Part shown: one piece after another, positions 16,364 through 24,480 of the stretch | Position numbering within the stretch: the stretch's first letter is position 1 | How the letters are laid out: each line of letters begins with the position of its first letter | Source: Methylopumilus sp947499625 | GTDB lineage: Bacteria > Pseudomonadota > Gammaproteobacteria > Burkholderiales > Methylophilaceae | Assembly (NCBI GenBank): GCA_965234475.1 | Contig: OZ248397.1 | Span: 1,258,216-1,322,215 of the forward strand | Length of the DNA stretch: 64,000 nucleotides | Direction: 5' to 3' | Translations under genes and position numbers: made by a program | Notes under the pieces: generated by a model | Told to the model about the DNA's origin: nothing | Databases searched by the model: none | The model's input: the letters and a program-made list of their open reading frames with translations, nothing else

Positions 16364-19300
16364 TAAGCTGCTTCCTTTGTCATGGCTAGATGCATTTCAT
16401 TTAATGCGCGCTTATATTCATTTGGCATGACTTTAATAAATTGAGTTCTTGTTTTATCCCAATGGTCTAAAATCATTTTGGCGCGCTCACTTTGTGTATA
16501 TGTCAGATGTTTTTCAATAAGCGTTTTTAAAATAACTTCGTCAGGCTGATTTAAATGCAGCGCTACTTTTTTTTGTGATTGTTGTGGCTCTAATTTTTCT
16601 AATGACACCATCGATGTATTACAACGTTTTGCAAATAATCCGTCTTCGTCGTATACATAAGCAACGCCACCAGACATACCCGCTGCAAAATTTTGTCCGG
16701 TGTTGCCTAACACGACGACTGTTCCGCCCGTCATATATTCACATCCATGATTTCCTACACCTTCAACCACTGCAGATGCCCCTGAATTTCTTACACAGAA
16801 ACGCTCGCCTGCAACACCGCTGAAATAGCTTTCCCCTGTGGTAGCCCCATACATCACAGTGTTACCGACAATAATATTTTCATGTGGTTTCGCTTTAAAT
16901 GCTTTCGGAGGTTTAATCACGACACGTCCGCCACATAAACCTTTAGCTACATAGTCATTGCCTTCGCCAATAAGTTCCATAGAAATGCCTTGTGCTAAGA
17001 ATGCTGCAAAACTCTGTCCAGCGGAACCATTGAGAGTAATTTGAATGGTGTCTTGCGGCAAGCCTTGATGGCCATAACGTTTTGCAATTTCATGCGACAA
17101 CATGGTGCCCACAGTTCGATTTGTATTCGTAATCGGTAAATTAATCGATACTTTTTCACGTTTCTCTAATGCGGGTTTTGATAATTTAATAAGTGCATTA
17201 TCAAGCGCGTGTTCAAGACCATGTGATTGTTCTTCAGTGTTGCGACGTGACACTTCTTTTTCGATATTAGGCAAGAAAAAGATTTTACTAAAATCAAGTC
17301 CATGAATTTTCCAATGAAGAATACCTTCTTGTGTATCAAGTAAATCTGCGCGACCAATGAGATCATTAAATTTACTAATGCCGAGGGAGGACATAAGCTC
17401 TCTTACCTCTTCAGCCACAAAGAAGAAATAATTCACAACATGTTCAGGTTGACCCGTAAAACGTTTACGTAATTCTGGATCTTGTGTTGCAACACCCACA
17501 GGGCAGGTGTTTAAATGGCACTTACGCATCATGATACAACCTTGCACCACTAAAGGTGCTGTTGCAAAACCAAATTCATCAGCACCGAGCAATGCACCAA
17601 TGACTACATCACGACCTGTTTTCATTTGTCCATCGACTTGCACAATGACGCGTCCGCGCAATCGATTAAGCACTAACGTTTGCTGTGTTTCAGCTAAGCC
17701 AATTTCCCAAGGTGTGCCTGCATGTTTAAGCGATGAAATAGGTGATGCACCTGTACCGCCATCATGTCCTGCAATCACAATGTGATCGGATTTGGCTTTT
17801 GCCACGCCTGCTGCTACTGTGCCTACGCCTGTTTCAGAAACAAGCTTGACTGAGATGCTCGCACTTGGGTTGGCATTTTTTAAATCATGAATCAATTGTG
17901 CTAAATCTTCAATTGAATAAATATCGTGATGCGGTGGTGGAGAAATAAGACCTACACCAGGAACAGAAAAACGAAGTTTTGCAATATAAGGGCTTACTTT
18001 GTAACCTGGAAGTTGTCCGCCTTCACCAGGTTTAGCACCTTGTGCCATTTTAATTTGAATTTGGTCAGCAGAACTTAAATATTCTGCCGTCACACCAAAG
18101 CGACCTGAGGCCACTTGTTTAATACGTGAACGCAGTGAATCACCTTTTTTAAGCTTGATATCACTCTCAATTAAATGAAGACCGATGACGTTGGCTAACG
18201 TATTATCTTTGTCTAAAGTCAAGAAACGTTTCGCATCTTCGCCACCTTCACCTGTATTCGATTTTCCACCTATGCGATTCATAGCAATCGCTAAAGTGGT
18301 ATGCGCTTCCGTTGAAATTGAACCCAATGACATCGCTCCCGTTACAAAACGTTTGACGATTTCTTTAGCGGGCTCCACTTCGTCTAATGCAATGGCTTGA
18401 TTGATTGTTTTAAATTTAAATAAACCACGCAAAGTCATTTGACGTTTCGTTTGATTATTAATGAGCGCTGCATATTCTTTATATGTCGTATATTGATTGG
18501 TACGTGTTGCGTGTTGTAATTTAGCAATGGAGTCTGGTGTCCACATATGTTCTTCGCCTCTGACTCTAAATGCATATTCACCACCGGCATCTAATGCATT
18601 AGCTAATACAGGATCGCTACCAAAAGCAGATTGGTGGATACGCATAGTTTCTTCTGCAATTTCTTCAATCCCAATACCTTCAATATTAGTCACTGTGCCT
18701 TTAAAGTAAGTGTTGATTAGTTGGGAGTTGAGTCCTACTGCCTCAAAAATTTGCGCACCACAATAAGATTGATAGGTTGAAATACCCATCTTAGACATGA
18801 CTTTGTAAAGACCTTTGCCAATCGATTTAATAAAATTCTTGTGGGCGAGAGCGTGATCAGTGGTCATAGCATTCATGGATTCATATGCCAGCCACGGGCA
18901 AATCGCCTCCGCACCATAACCACCTAGAAGTGCGAAGTGATGAACTTCGCGTGCAGAACCTGTGTCGACCACTAAACCTGTATTGGTCCGAACACCTTCA
19001 TGCACTAAATGTTGATGGGTAGCTGAAGTCGCTAACAATGCTGGAATGGCCATTCGATCTTTGGATTGATTGCGGTCAGATAAGATCAGAATGTTGTAAC
19101 CATCCTTCACCGCTTTATGTGCATCTTGGCGAAGTGTATCGATCGCTTTTTTCATGCCATATGCATCGTCTTTTTTAAGACCTTTCACATCGTATGTGAT
19201 ATCAAGGACTAAAGATTTGTAGGCGTCTTTTGTGAGCTTAGAAATATTTTTTAACTGTGTTAAATCGTCGAGTGTTAAAACGGGCTGACTTGTTTCAAGA

Positions 19301-20991
19301 CGTGTCGTTGGTTTTGTTTCTTCCACCGCTAGTAAATTAGGTTTCGGTCCAATGAATGTCACAAGGGACATCACAAGCTCTTCGCGAATAGGATCAATCG
19401 GTGGATTAGTGACTTGTGCAAAGAGTTGTTTGAAGTAGTTATAGATAATTTTTGGTTTTTTAGATAACACAGGAAGCGCTGCATCATTACCCATCGAACC
19501 TGCATTTTCTTCACCATTTGCAATCATCGGGGCTAAAATAAATTTAATATCTTCTTGTGTGTAGCCAAAACTTTGTTGTGTATCGAGAAGTGTTTCTTTA
19601 AGTTCAGCCTTACTATTTGTTTTTGGGAAGTCGCCTAAGAAATAACGTGAGCTATCAATCCATTGGCGATAAGGTTTGTGTGTCGCAAGTTCTTTTTTCA
19701 CTTCTTCATCATCAATGATGCGACCTTTTTCCATATCAATCAGAAGCATTTTGCCTGGTTGCAAACGCCACTTCTTAATAATTTTTTCTTCTGGGAATTG
19801 CAGCACACCCATTTCAGATGCCATCATCACGAGACCATCATCCGTCATTAAATAACGAGCGGGGCGAAGTCCATTTCGGTCTAACGTGGCACCAATCATT
19901 CGACCATCTGTAAATGCAACAGCCGCTGGGCCATCCCATGGTTCCATCAGTGCAGCGTGATATTCGTAGAATGCACGGCGATCTTCATCCATCATAGGAT
20001 TACCCGACCATGCTTCAGGAATTAACATCATCATCGCGTGTGGCAGACTGTAACCACCGGCCACGAGCAACTCTAAACAATTATCAAAACATGCGGAGTC
20101 TGATTGACCTTCGACAATGAGTGGCCATAATTTTTCTAAATCGTCACCCAATAATGCGGATTGCATACTTTCATGGCGTGCGCGCATCCAATTAACATTG
20201 CCTTGCACCGTATTAATTTCACCGTTGTGCGCAATCATTCTAAATGGATGTGCTAAATCCCAAGCGGGGAATGTATTCGTTGAGAAACGTTGATGCACTA
20301 AAGCCAACGCCGATGTCACACGTGCATCTTTTAAATCTGGGTAATAAGTATCCACTTCATTGGCAAGTAACATGCCTTTATACACAATCGTGCGACTTGA
20401 AAGAGATGGAATATAAAACTGGACAGGATCATCGAGCCCTAATTTTTTAACGCTATGTTCAATGCGTTTACGAATGACAAAAAGTTTTCGTTCGAAATGA
20501 TTTTGATCTTGTATATCTTTACCTTGACCAACGATGACTTGTTTGATTTTAGGTTCTACGGCTTTCGCAGCTTCTGCGATATTGGAATTGTTTGTCGGCA
20601 CATCACGCCAAGCTAAAAATGTTTGGCCTTCTTCTTTGATAATGTCAGTGATGATTTTTTCACATTGAGTACGATACGTATTTGATTGTGGCAAGAAAAT
20701 AAGACCACATGCGTATTGGCCAGAAACGGGTAAATCAATAGATAATTTTCTTGCCTCATCCCGAATGAGGCCGTCTGGCATTTGAATAAGGATGCCGGCA
20801 CCATCACCTAATTTTGGATCATAACCTGTCGCGCCACGATGCGTTAAGTTGGTTAAGATCTGAAGACCTTGCGCCACAATCGTGTGACTTTTTGTGCCAT
20901 GGATATTCGCGACAAAACCGACACCACAGGCGTCATGCTCGTTTTTAGGGTTATAGAGACCTTGTTGCTCAGGTCTTTCGAATTGAGTCAT
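16363..20991 (-). CDS. gltB: Glutamate synthase (NADPH) large subunit
   Basis: A 1542-residue enzyme making two glutamates from glutamine and 2-oxoglutarate. After a propeptide of about 21 residues comes the N-terminal catalytic Cys22 (in EHDACGVGF) of a class II glutaminase domain. The central domain and the FMN-binding synthase domain follow, the latter with GGKSNTGEGGEDAKRF, KPGEGGQLPG and the 3Fe-4S cysteine region CIMMRKCHLNTCPVGVATQ. The C-terminal GXGXG beta-helix domain ends the protein. Full length and uninterrupted. A promoter-like TTGAAT-17-TATTAT lies directly upstream, although hemL precedes it by only 74 bases. With GltD it is the main ammonium assimilation step. Confidence 0.97.
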   Translation of the reverse strand: MTQFERPEQQGLYNPKNEHDACGVGFVANIHGTKSHTIVAQGLQILTNLTHRGATGYDPKLGDGAGILIQMPDGLIRDEARKLSIDLPVSGQYACGLIFLPQSNTYRTQCEKIITDIIKEEGQTFLAWRDVPTNNSNIAEAAKAVEPKIKQVIVGQGKDIQDQNHFERKLFVIRKRIEHSVKKLGLDDPVQFYIPSLSSRTIVYKGMLLANEVDTYYPDLKDARVTSALALVHQRFSTNTFPAWDLAHPFRMIAHNGEINTVQGNVNWMRARHESMQSALLGDDLEKLWPLIVEGQSDSACFDNCLELLVAGGYSLPHAMMMLIPEAWSGNPMMDEDRRAFYEYHAALMEPWDGPAAVAFTDGRMIGATLDRNGLRPARYLMTDDGLVMMASEMGVLQFPEEKIIKKWRLQPGKMLLIDMEKGRIIDDEEVKKELATHKPYRQWIDSSRYFLGDFPKTNSKAELKETLLDTQQSFGYTQEDIKFILAPMIANGEENAGSMGNDAALPVLSKKPKIIYNYFKQLFAQVTNPPIDPIREELVMSLVTFIGPKPNLLAVEETKPTTRLETSQPVLTLDDLTQLKNISKLTKDAYKSLVLDITYDVKGLKKDDAYGMKKAIDTLRQDAHKAVKDGYNILILSDRNQSKDRMAIPALLATSATHQHLVHEGVRTNTGLVVDTGSAREVHHFALLGGYGAEAICPWLAYESMNAMTTDHALAHKNFIKSIGKGLYKVMSKMGISTYQSYCGAQIFEAVGLNSQLINTYFKGTVTNIEGIGIEEIAEETMRIHQSAFGSDPVLANALDAGGEYAFRVRGEEHMWTPDSIAKLQHATRTNQYTTYKEYAALINNQTKRQMTLRGLFKFKTINQAIALDEVEPAKEIVKRFVTGAMSLGSISTEAHTTLAIAMNRIGGKSNTGEGGEDAKRFLTLDKDNTLANVIGLHLIESDIKLKKGDSLRSRIKQVASGRFGVTAEYLSSADQIQIKMAQGAKPGEGGQLPGYKVSPYIAKLRFSVPGVGLISPPPHHDIYSIEDLAQLIHDLKNANPSASISVKLVSETGVGTVAAGVAKAKSDHIVIAGHDGGTGASPISSLKHAGTPWEIGLAETQQTLVLNRLRGRVIVQVDGQMKTGRDVVIGALLGADEFGFATAPLVVQGCIMMRKCHLNTCPVGVATQDPELRKRFTGQPEHVVNYFFFVAEEVRELMSSLGISKFNDLIGRADLLDTQEGILHWKIHGLDFSKIFFLPNIEKEVSRRNTEEQSHGLEHALDNALIKLSKPALEKREKVSINLPITNTNRTVGTMLSHEIAKRYGHQGLPQDTIQITLNGSAGQSFAAFLAQGISMELIGEGNDYVAKGLCGGRVVIKPPKAFKAKPHENIIVGNTVMYGATTGESYFSGVAGERFCVRNSGASAVVEGVGNHGCEYMTGGTVVVLGNTGQNFAAGMSGGVAYVYDEDGLFAKRCNTSMVSLEKLEPQQSQKKVALHLNQPDEVILKTLIEKHLTYTQSERAKMILDHWDKTRTQFIKVMPNEYKRALNEMHLAMTKEAA

Positions 20992-21024
20992 AAACTACAT
21001 TAAAAAGATTAAACGGAGCCTTCA

Positions 21025-21053
21025 ATAATAAAGCCTAACGCCGTGTAATTCAA
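21025..21053 (-). promoter_or_regulatory. Predicted sigma70 promoter of gltBD
   Basis: On the minus strand TTGAAT (21053-21048), a 17-base spacer and TATTAT (21030-21025) lie 34 bases before the gltB start, matching the consensus at 4 of 6 and 5 of 6 positions. The site lies in the 74-base gap between the hemL stop and gltB, so gltBD can probably be expressed independently of hemL. Confidence 0.6.
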
Positions 21054-21065
21054 CAATTATTGAGC

Positions 21066-22346
21066 TTATTTAAGGACTTGAAACACTTCTTTTGCGGCTT
21101 CAATCGTTTGATGGATATCCTCATCTGTATGGGCGATGGATACGAAGCCCGCCTCAAATGCGGAAGGGCCGAAGTAGAATCCGGAAGTTAACATGTGATG
21201 GAAGAATTGATTGAACTGTTCTTTATTGCTTTTCATGATTTCATCAAAGCTTGTGGGCGCTTTTTCACTAAAGTAAATACCAAACATACCGCCTACTGAT
21301 TGCGCGCTGAATTTAACATGCAAATCATGTGCAGCTTTTGTTAAACCATCTACGAGTGATTTGGTTTTCTTAGTTAATTCTTCATAAAAATTTGGTGCTT
21401 GCACGAGTTTTAATGTCGCAAGTCCTGCCGCTACTGCCACAGGGTTTCCAGACAACGTACCTGCTTGATATACAGCGCCTATAGGTGCTAAACATTGCAT
21501 AATATCGCGTCGTCCGCCAAAAGCACCCACGGGTAAACCGCCACCAATGACTTTACCAAGTGTCGTCAAATCAGGCTTAACACCATAGAGCGCTTGAGCG
21601 CCACCTATATGCACTCTAAAGCCTGTCATCACTTCATCAAAAATAAGTACCGCACCATGTTTAGTACATAATTCACGGAGTGTTTTTAAAAATTCGATGT
21701 TGGGAATGATGAGATTCATATTGCCTACGACTGGCTCAATAATAACAGTCGCAATCGTGTCACCTTTTTCTTTAAAGAGTTTTTTTAAAGCTTCCACATC
21801 GTTATAAGGTAACGTTAATGTATGTTTTGCGACATCCTCTGGAACGCCAGCGGAACTTGGCTCTCCAAAGGTTAAGAGTCCTGAACCTGCTTTAACTAAT
21901 AGTGCATCTGCATGACCGTGATAACACCCTTCGAATTTCACTAAAGTATCTCGCTTGGTGAATCCGCGTGCGACACGAATCGCACTCATCGTGGCTTCCG
22001 TGCCTGAACTCACGAGTCTCACTTGTTCAATACTAGGGACAAATTTGACAAGTAATTCCGCCATCTCGAGTTCTCGTTTTGTGGGAGCGCCAAATGACAA
22101 ACTATCGAATGAAGCTTCTTGAACCGCTTTTAAGACTTGCGGGTGCGCATGGCCTAATATCATGGGGCCCCAGGAATTGATGTAGTCAATATATTCGCGC
22201 CCATCCTCATCCCATAATTTGCTACCCAAACCTTTTTTGAAAAAAATTGGCGTACCACCGACAGACTTAAATGCACGTACGGGAGAATTGACGCCGCCTG
22301 GAATGACTTTTTGTGAGCGTTCAAATAGCGTTTTATTTTGACTCAT
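21066..22346 (-). CDS. hemL: Glutamate-1-semialdehyde 2,1-aminomutase
   Basis: A 426-residue PLP enzyme that converts glutamate-1-semialdehyde to 5-aminolevulinate, the last step of the C5 route from glutamyl-tRNA. The PLP lysine is Lys265 in TTLGKVIGGGLPVGAFGG; the aminotransferase class III aspartate is in LIFDEVMTGFR, and SSGTEATMSAIRVARG binds the cofactor phosphate. Length is as in E. coli HemL. It lies just upstream of gltB and 6 bases after thiE on the same strand, so thiD-thiE-hemL form one transcription unit. Confidence 0.97.
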   Translation of the reverse strand: MSQNKTLFERSQKVIPGGVNSPVRAFKSVGGTPIFFKKGLGSKLWDEDGREYIDYINSWGPMILGHAHPQVLKAVQEASFDSLSFGAPTKRELEMAELLVKFVPSIEQVRLVSSGTEATMSAIRVARGFTKRDTLVKFEGCYHGHADALLVKAGSGLLTFGEPSSAGVPEDVAKHTLTLPYNDVEALKKLFKEKGDTIATVIIEPVVGNMNLIIPNIEFLKTLRELCTKHGAVLIFDEVMTGFRVHIGGAQALYGVKPDLTTLGKVIGGGLPVGAFGGRRDIMQCLAPIGAVYQAGTLSGNPVAVAAGLATLKLVQAPNFYEELTKKTKSLVDGLTKAAHDLHVKFSAQSVGGMFGIYFSEKAPTSFDEIMKSNKEQFNQFFHHMLTSGFYFGPSAFEAGFVSIAHTDEDIHQTIEAAKEVFQVLK

Positions 22347-22352
22347 ATCGAT

Positions 22353-22979
22353 TTAATGAAACATCTTTAAAAATGTTTCTGCGGTTTCCTTAATGGTTTT
22401 AGCCTCAAAAAGACTGGTAATGACAGCGATCGCATCAACACCTGCCTCAATCACATCATGAGCATTATTCACGGTGATGCCTCCAATTGCAACGATGGGG
22501 ATATGAATCTCACGTTTTGCTTCTCTTAAAAGCGCTAAAGTGGCTCTCGGAGCATTGGGTTTTGTGGGAGTGGGGAACACAGCCCCAAAAGCGACGTAAG
22601 TTGCACCCTCTTTTTGAGCCTGTTTTGCACGGTCTAATTGGTCATAACATGAGCTTCCAATGATGGCATCTTCGCCTAAAATACGCCTAACTTCGGCGAT
22701 ATTGTCATCATTTTCACCTAAATGAACACCATCTGCTTCCAAAATACGGCACATCTCGACATCATCATTCACAATGCAAGGTACGCCATATTCTCGACAA
22801 AGACGTAAAATAGCAGCACATTGCTGTATTTTAACGGCACGATCCTGTATTTTACTGCGATATTGCACCATAAAAGCGCCGCCTTCGATGACTAATTGCG
22901 TTTTATGGATAAGTGTATTTAAGTCAGCCATATCAGGGGTGATGGCGTACAAACCTTTAATGATGAATGAATCGCGCAT
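22353..22979 (-). CDS. thiE: Thiamine-phosphate synthase
   Basis: A TIM-barrel enzyme joining HMP-pyrophosphate and the thiazole phosphate to thiamine phosphate. Typical motifs are GLYAITPD near the N-terminus, VQYRSK (pyrophosphate-binding region), VNDDVEMCRILEADGVHLGE with the metal-binding aspartates, and AIGGITVNNAHDVIEAG (phosphate pocket). I start it at the ATG at 22979, giving 208 residues like other ThiE proteins; an in-frame start at 23051 would add 24 residues that only read over the end of thiD. With this start it overlaps thiD by 23 bases and is coupled to it. Confidence 0.94.
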   Translation of the reverse strand: MRDSFIIKGLYAITPDMADLNTLIHKTQLVIEGGAFMVQYRSKIQDRAVKIQQCAAILRLCREYGVPCIVNDDVEMCRILEADGVHLGENDDNIAEVRRILGEDAIIGSSCYDQLDRAKQAQKEGATYVAFGAVFPTPTKPNAPRATLALLREAKREIHIPIVAIGGITVNNAHDVIEAGVDAIAVITSLFEAKTIKETAETFLKMFH

Positions 22980-23796
22980 ATTCCAATTCATCATCATGAG
23001 CCCAAAAGAGTCGATCTGGAACAAATTGGCCCATACCAGGCTTATACCCATGCTTTAAAGACTGCCAAGTAAAGCGCTGTCCTTCTTGTATCGCTTCTTC
23101 TAATGTGGAACCTAATGCCATACAACCAGCGATGGCTGAAGCTAAAGTACAACCTGAGCCGTGATAGCTACCCACTAATCTTTCCCAGTTGTAACTCTTC
23201 ACTTTGCCATGCTCGTTATATAAAGTGTTAATCACTTCGGTCGTCACTTCATGGGTGCCTGTAATTAAAGCCAATTGGCAACCCGTATTAAGCAGTCGCT
23301 CCGCACATTCATCTAAACTCGCTTCACCAAAATCATCACTATCTTTAAATGCTAAGCGTCTTGCTTCAATGCTATTCGGTGTAATAAGTGTTGCTTGGGA
23401 TAACAATAAGTCTGACATCGCATTAATCATTTCATCGGTGACTAATGCATCGCCTCGACCTGAGGCTAATACAGGATCGATGATGAGCGGGATTGAGGGA
23501 TAGTCCGCCACAATTTCGGCAATCATAGCAATCGTCTCAACGCTGCCTAACAAACCTAATTTGAATGCAGAGACTTCCATGTCTTCCAATAAAGTGCGCG
23601 CTTGATCATTCACCCAATCCGCATCGAAAGCCATCATGCTATCAACGCCTGAGGTATCTTGCACGGTAATGGCAGTGGTCACAGACAAAGGATGGCAACC
23701 TAAACTAGCTAAAGTTAAAACGTCAGCTTGCAGTCCAGCGCCGCCTGTCGGATCGGTCGCTGAAAATGTCATCACGCATGGAGGATTTTTTTTCAC
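22957..23796 (-). CDS. thiD: Hydroxymethylpyrimidine (phosphate) kinase
   Basis: A 279-residue ribokinase-fold enzyme phosphorylating HMP and HMP-phosphate in thiamine synthesis. The substrate motif TDPTGGAGLQAD is at residues 14-25, and the C-terminal ATP/anion-hole motif GSYHGSGCTLASAIA is intact. The start is a GTG at 23796; the ATG at 23772 would leave only 5 residues before the substrate motif, less than usual. It overlaps the thiE gene at its 3-prime end. Together they supply the two final precursor steps of thiamine phosphate synthesis. Confidence 0.95.
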   Translation of the reverse strand: MKKNPPCVMTFSATDPTGGAGLQADVLTLASLGCHPLSVTTAITVQDTSGVDSMMAFDADWVNDQARTLLEDMEVSAFKLGLLGSVETIAMIAEIVADYPSIPLIIDPVLASGRGDALVTDEMINAMSDLLLSQATLITPNSIEARRLAFKDSDDFGEASLDECAERLLNTGCQLALITGTHEVTTEVINTLYNEHGKVKSYNWERLVGSYHGSGCTLASAIAGCMALGSTLEEAIQEGQRFTWQSLKHGYKPGMGQFVPDRLFWAHDDELEYARFIHH

Positions 23797-23851
23797 TTTA
23801 ATTTATTCTTTAAACTGAGTTTTTTAACATGCTCTTTTATATGATGAGATT

Positions 23852-24133
23852 TTATTTGCGCTTGAAGTCGCGATAGAAGTTTTCGTGGGGAGCAATGACT
23901 TCTAAATAAATAAGGTATACACGATCTTCAATAGTATATCCGAGAAGATAGAGTTGAGTTTGACTGTAAAACTTATAAACAAAAAGGCTCGATAAATCAC
24001 CTTTTTTTCGTTCGCCAATGGTAGGGGTTTTTGCTATTTGAGCGACAGCTTTATCAACATCTTCTATAACATTGCTATGGAGCTTTTTGTATTGACGAAT
24101 GAATCGTCTTTTTTGTAAAACTTTATACGCCAT
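23852..24133 (-). CDS. RelE/ParE-superfamily toxin
   Basis: A 93-residue basic protein with the small alpha/beta fold pattern of RelE/ParE toxins: RRFIRQYKKLHSNVIEDVDKA (helices), a conserved GERKKGDLSSLFVYKF strand region, LYLLGYTIEDRVYLIYLEVI and a terminal HENFYRDFKR. Family members either cut mRNA on ribosomes or inhibit gyrase, and the sequence does not decide which. Its start overlaps the stop of the antitoxin gene (TAATG). Basic, with Lys/Arg-rich ends. It sits 55 bases upstream of the thiD start, an isolated accessory insertion among housekeeping genes. Confidence 0.84.
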   Translation of the reverse strand: MAYKVLQKRRFIRQYKKLHSNVIEDVDKAVAQIAKTPTIGERKKGDLSSLFVYKFYSQTQLYLLGYTIEDRVYLIYLEVIAPHENFYRDFKRK

Positions 24134-24360
24134 TATTTATTTTTACGAAGAGGCACAAAAGGCACAGCATCATCTATAGGCTCAGCCATAGAGATTAAAG
24201 ATGCAGCAATAAAGTCTACGGGTAAATCGGGGTTATCTAAAGCTGTACGGCCCACTTTTGCCCAAAACTCAATTTGTCCAGAAATTGTGCGATGCTCAGC
24301 TTTAGCTTGATCTCGCGCGGAAATATATAAGTCTTCTTCAATACGAACTGGCATGCCCAT
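24133..24360 (-). CDS. ParD-like antitoxin
   Basis: A 75-residue protein: MPVRIEEDLYISARDQAKAEHRT is a ribbon-helix-helix style DNA-binding segment, and ISGQIEFWAKVGRTALDNPDLP matches the ParD-like antitoxin family. The acidic C-terminal part (MAEPIDDAVPF) would bind the basic toxin encoded next. A TATAAT promoter with a palindrome beside it lies directly upstream, consistent with autorepression. The pair is complete, with a one-base overlap. Confidence 0.84.
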   Translation of the reverse strand: MGMPVRIEEDLYISARDQAKAEHRTISGQIEFWAKVGRTALDNPDLPVDFIAASLISMAEPIDDAVPFVPLRKNK

Positions 24361-24377
24361 AGTTATTCCTCTAAATT

Positions 24378-24425
24378 TACTACAAAAGTAGTATTTATTA
24401 TAAGTTGAATAATTCTCTATTGCAA
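24378..24425 (-). promoter_or_regulatory. Promoter and palindromic operator of the ParD-like/RelE pair
   Basis: On the minus strand TTGCAA (24425-24420), a 17-base spacer and a perfect TATAAT (24402-24397) form the promoter. The palindrome TACTAC-AAAA-GTAGTA (24378-24393) lies just downstream of the -10 box, over the expected transcription start and 17 bases before the antitoxin ATG. Such placement is typical of toxin-antitoxin autorepression. Confidence 0.7.
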
Positions 24426-24480
24426 GCGTCTTGTTACTGGACGCTTAACGATTGCAGCATAAAATTAATACCTGTGATAT

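Noticed and set aside
16575..20450. Several plus-strand frames of 60-90 codons opposite gltB
   Set aside because: Shadows of a strongly conserved full-length gene; no start signals or homology.
22980..23051. Longer thiE start
   Set aside because: The extra 24 residues only translate the end of thiD in another frame; ThiE proteins begin near the ATG at 22979.
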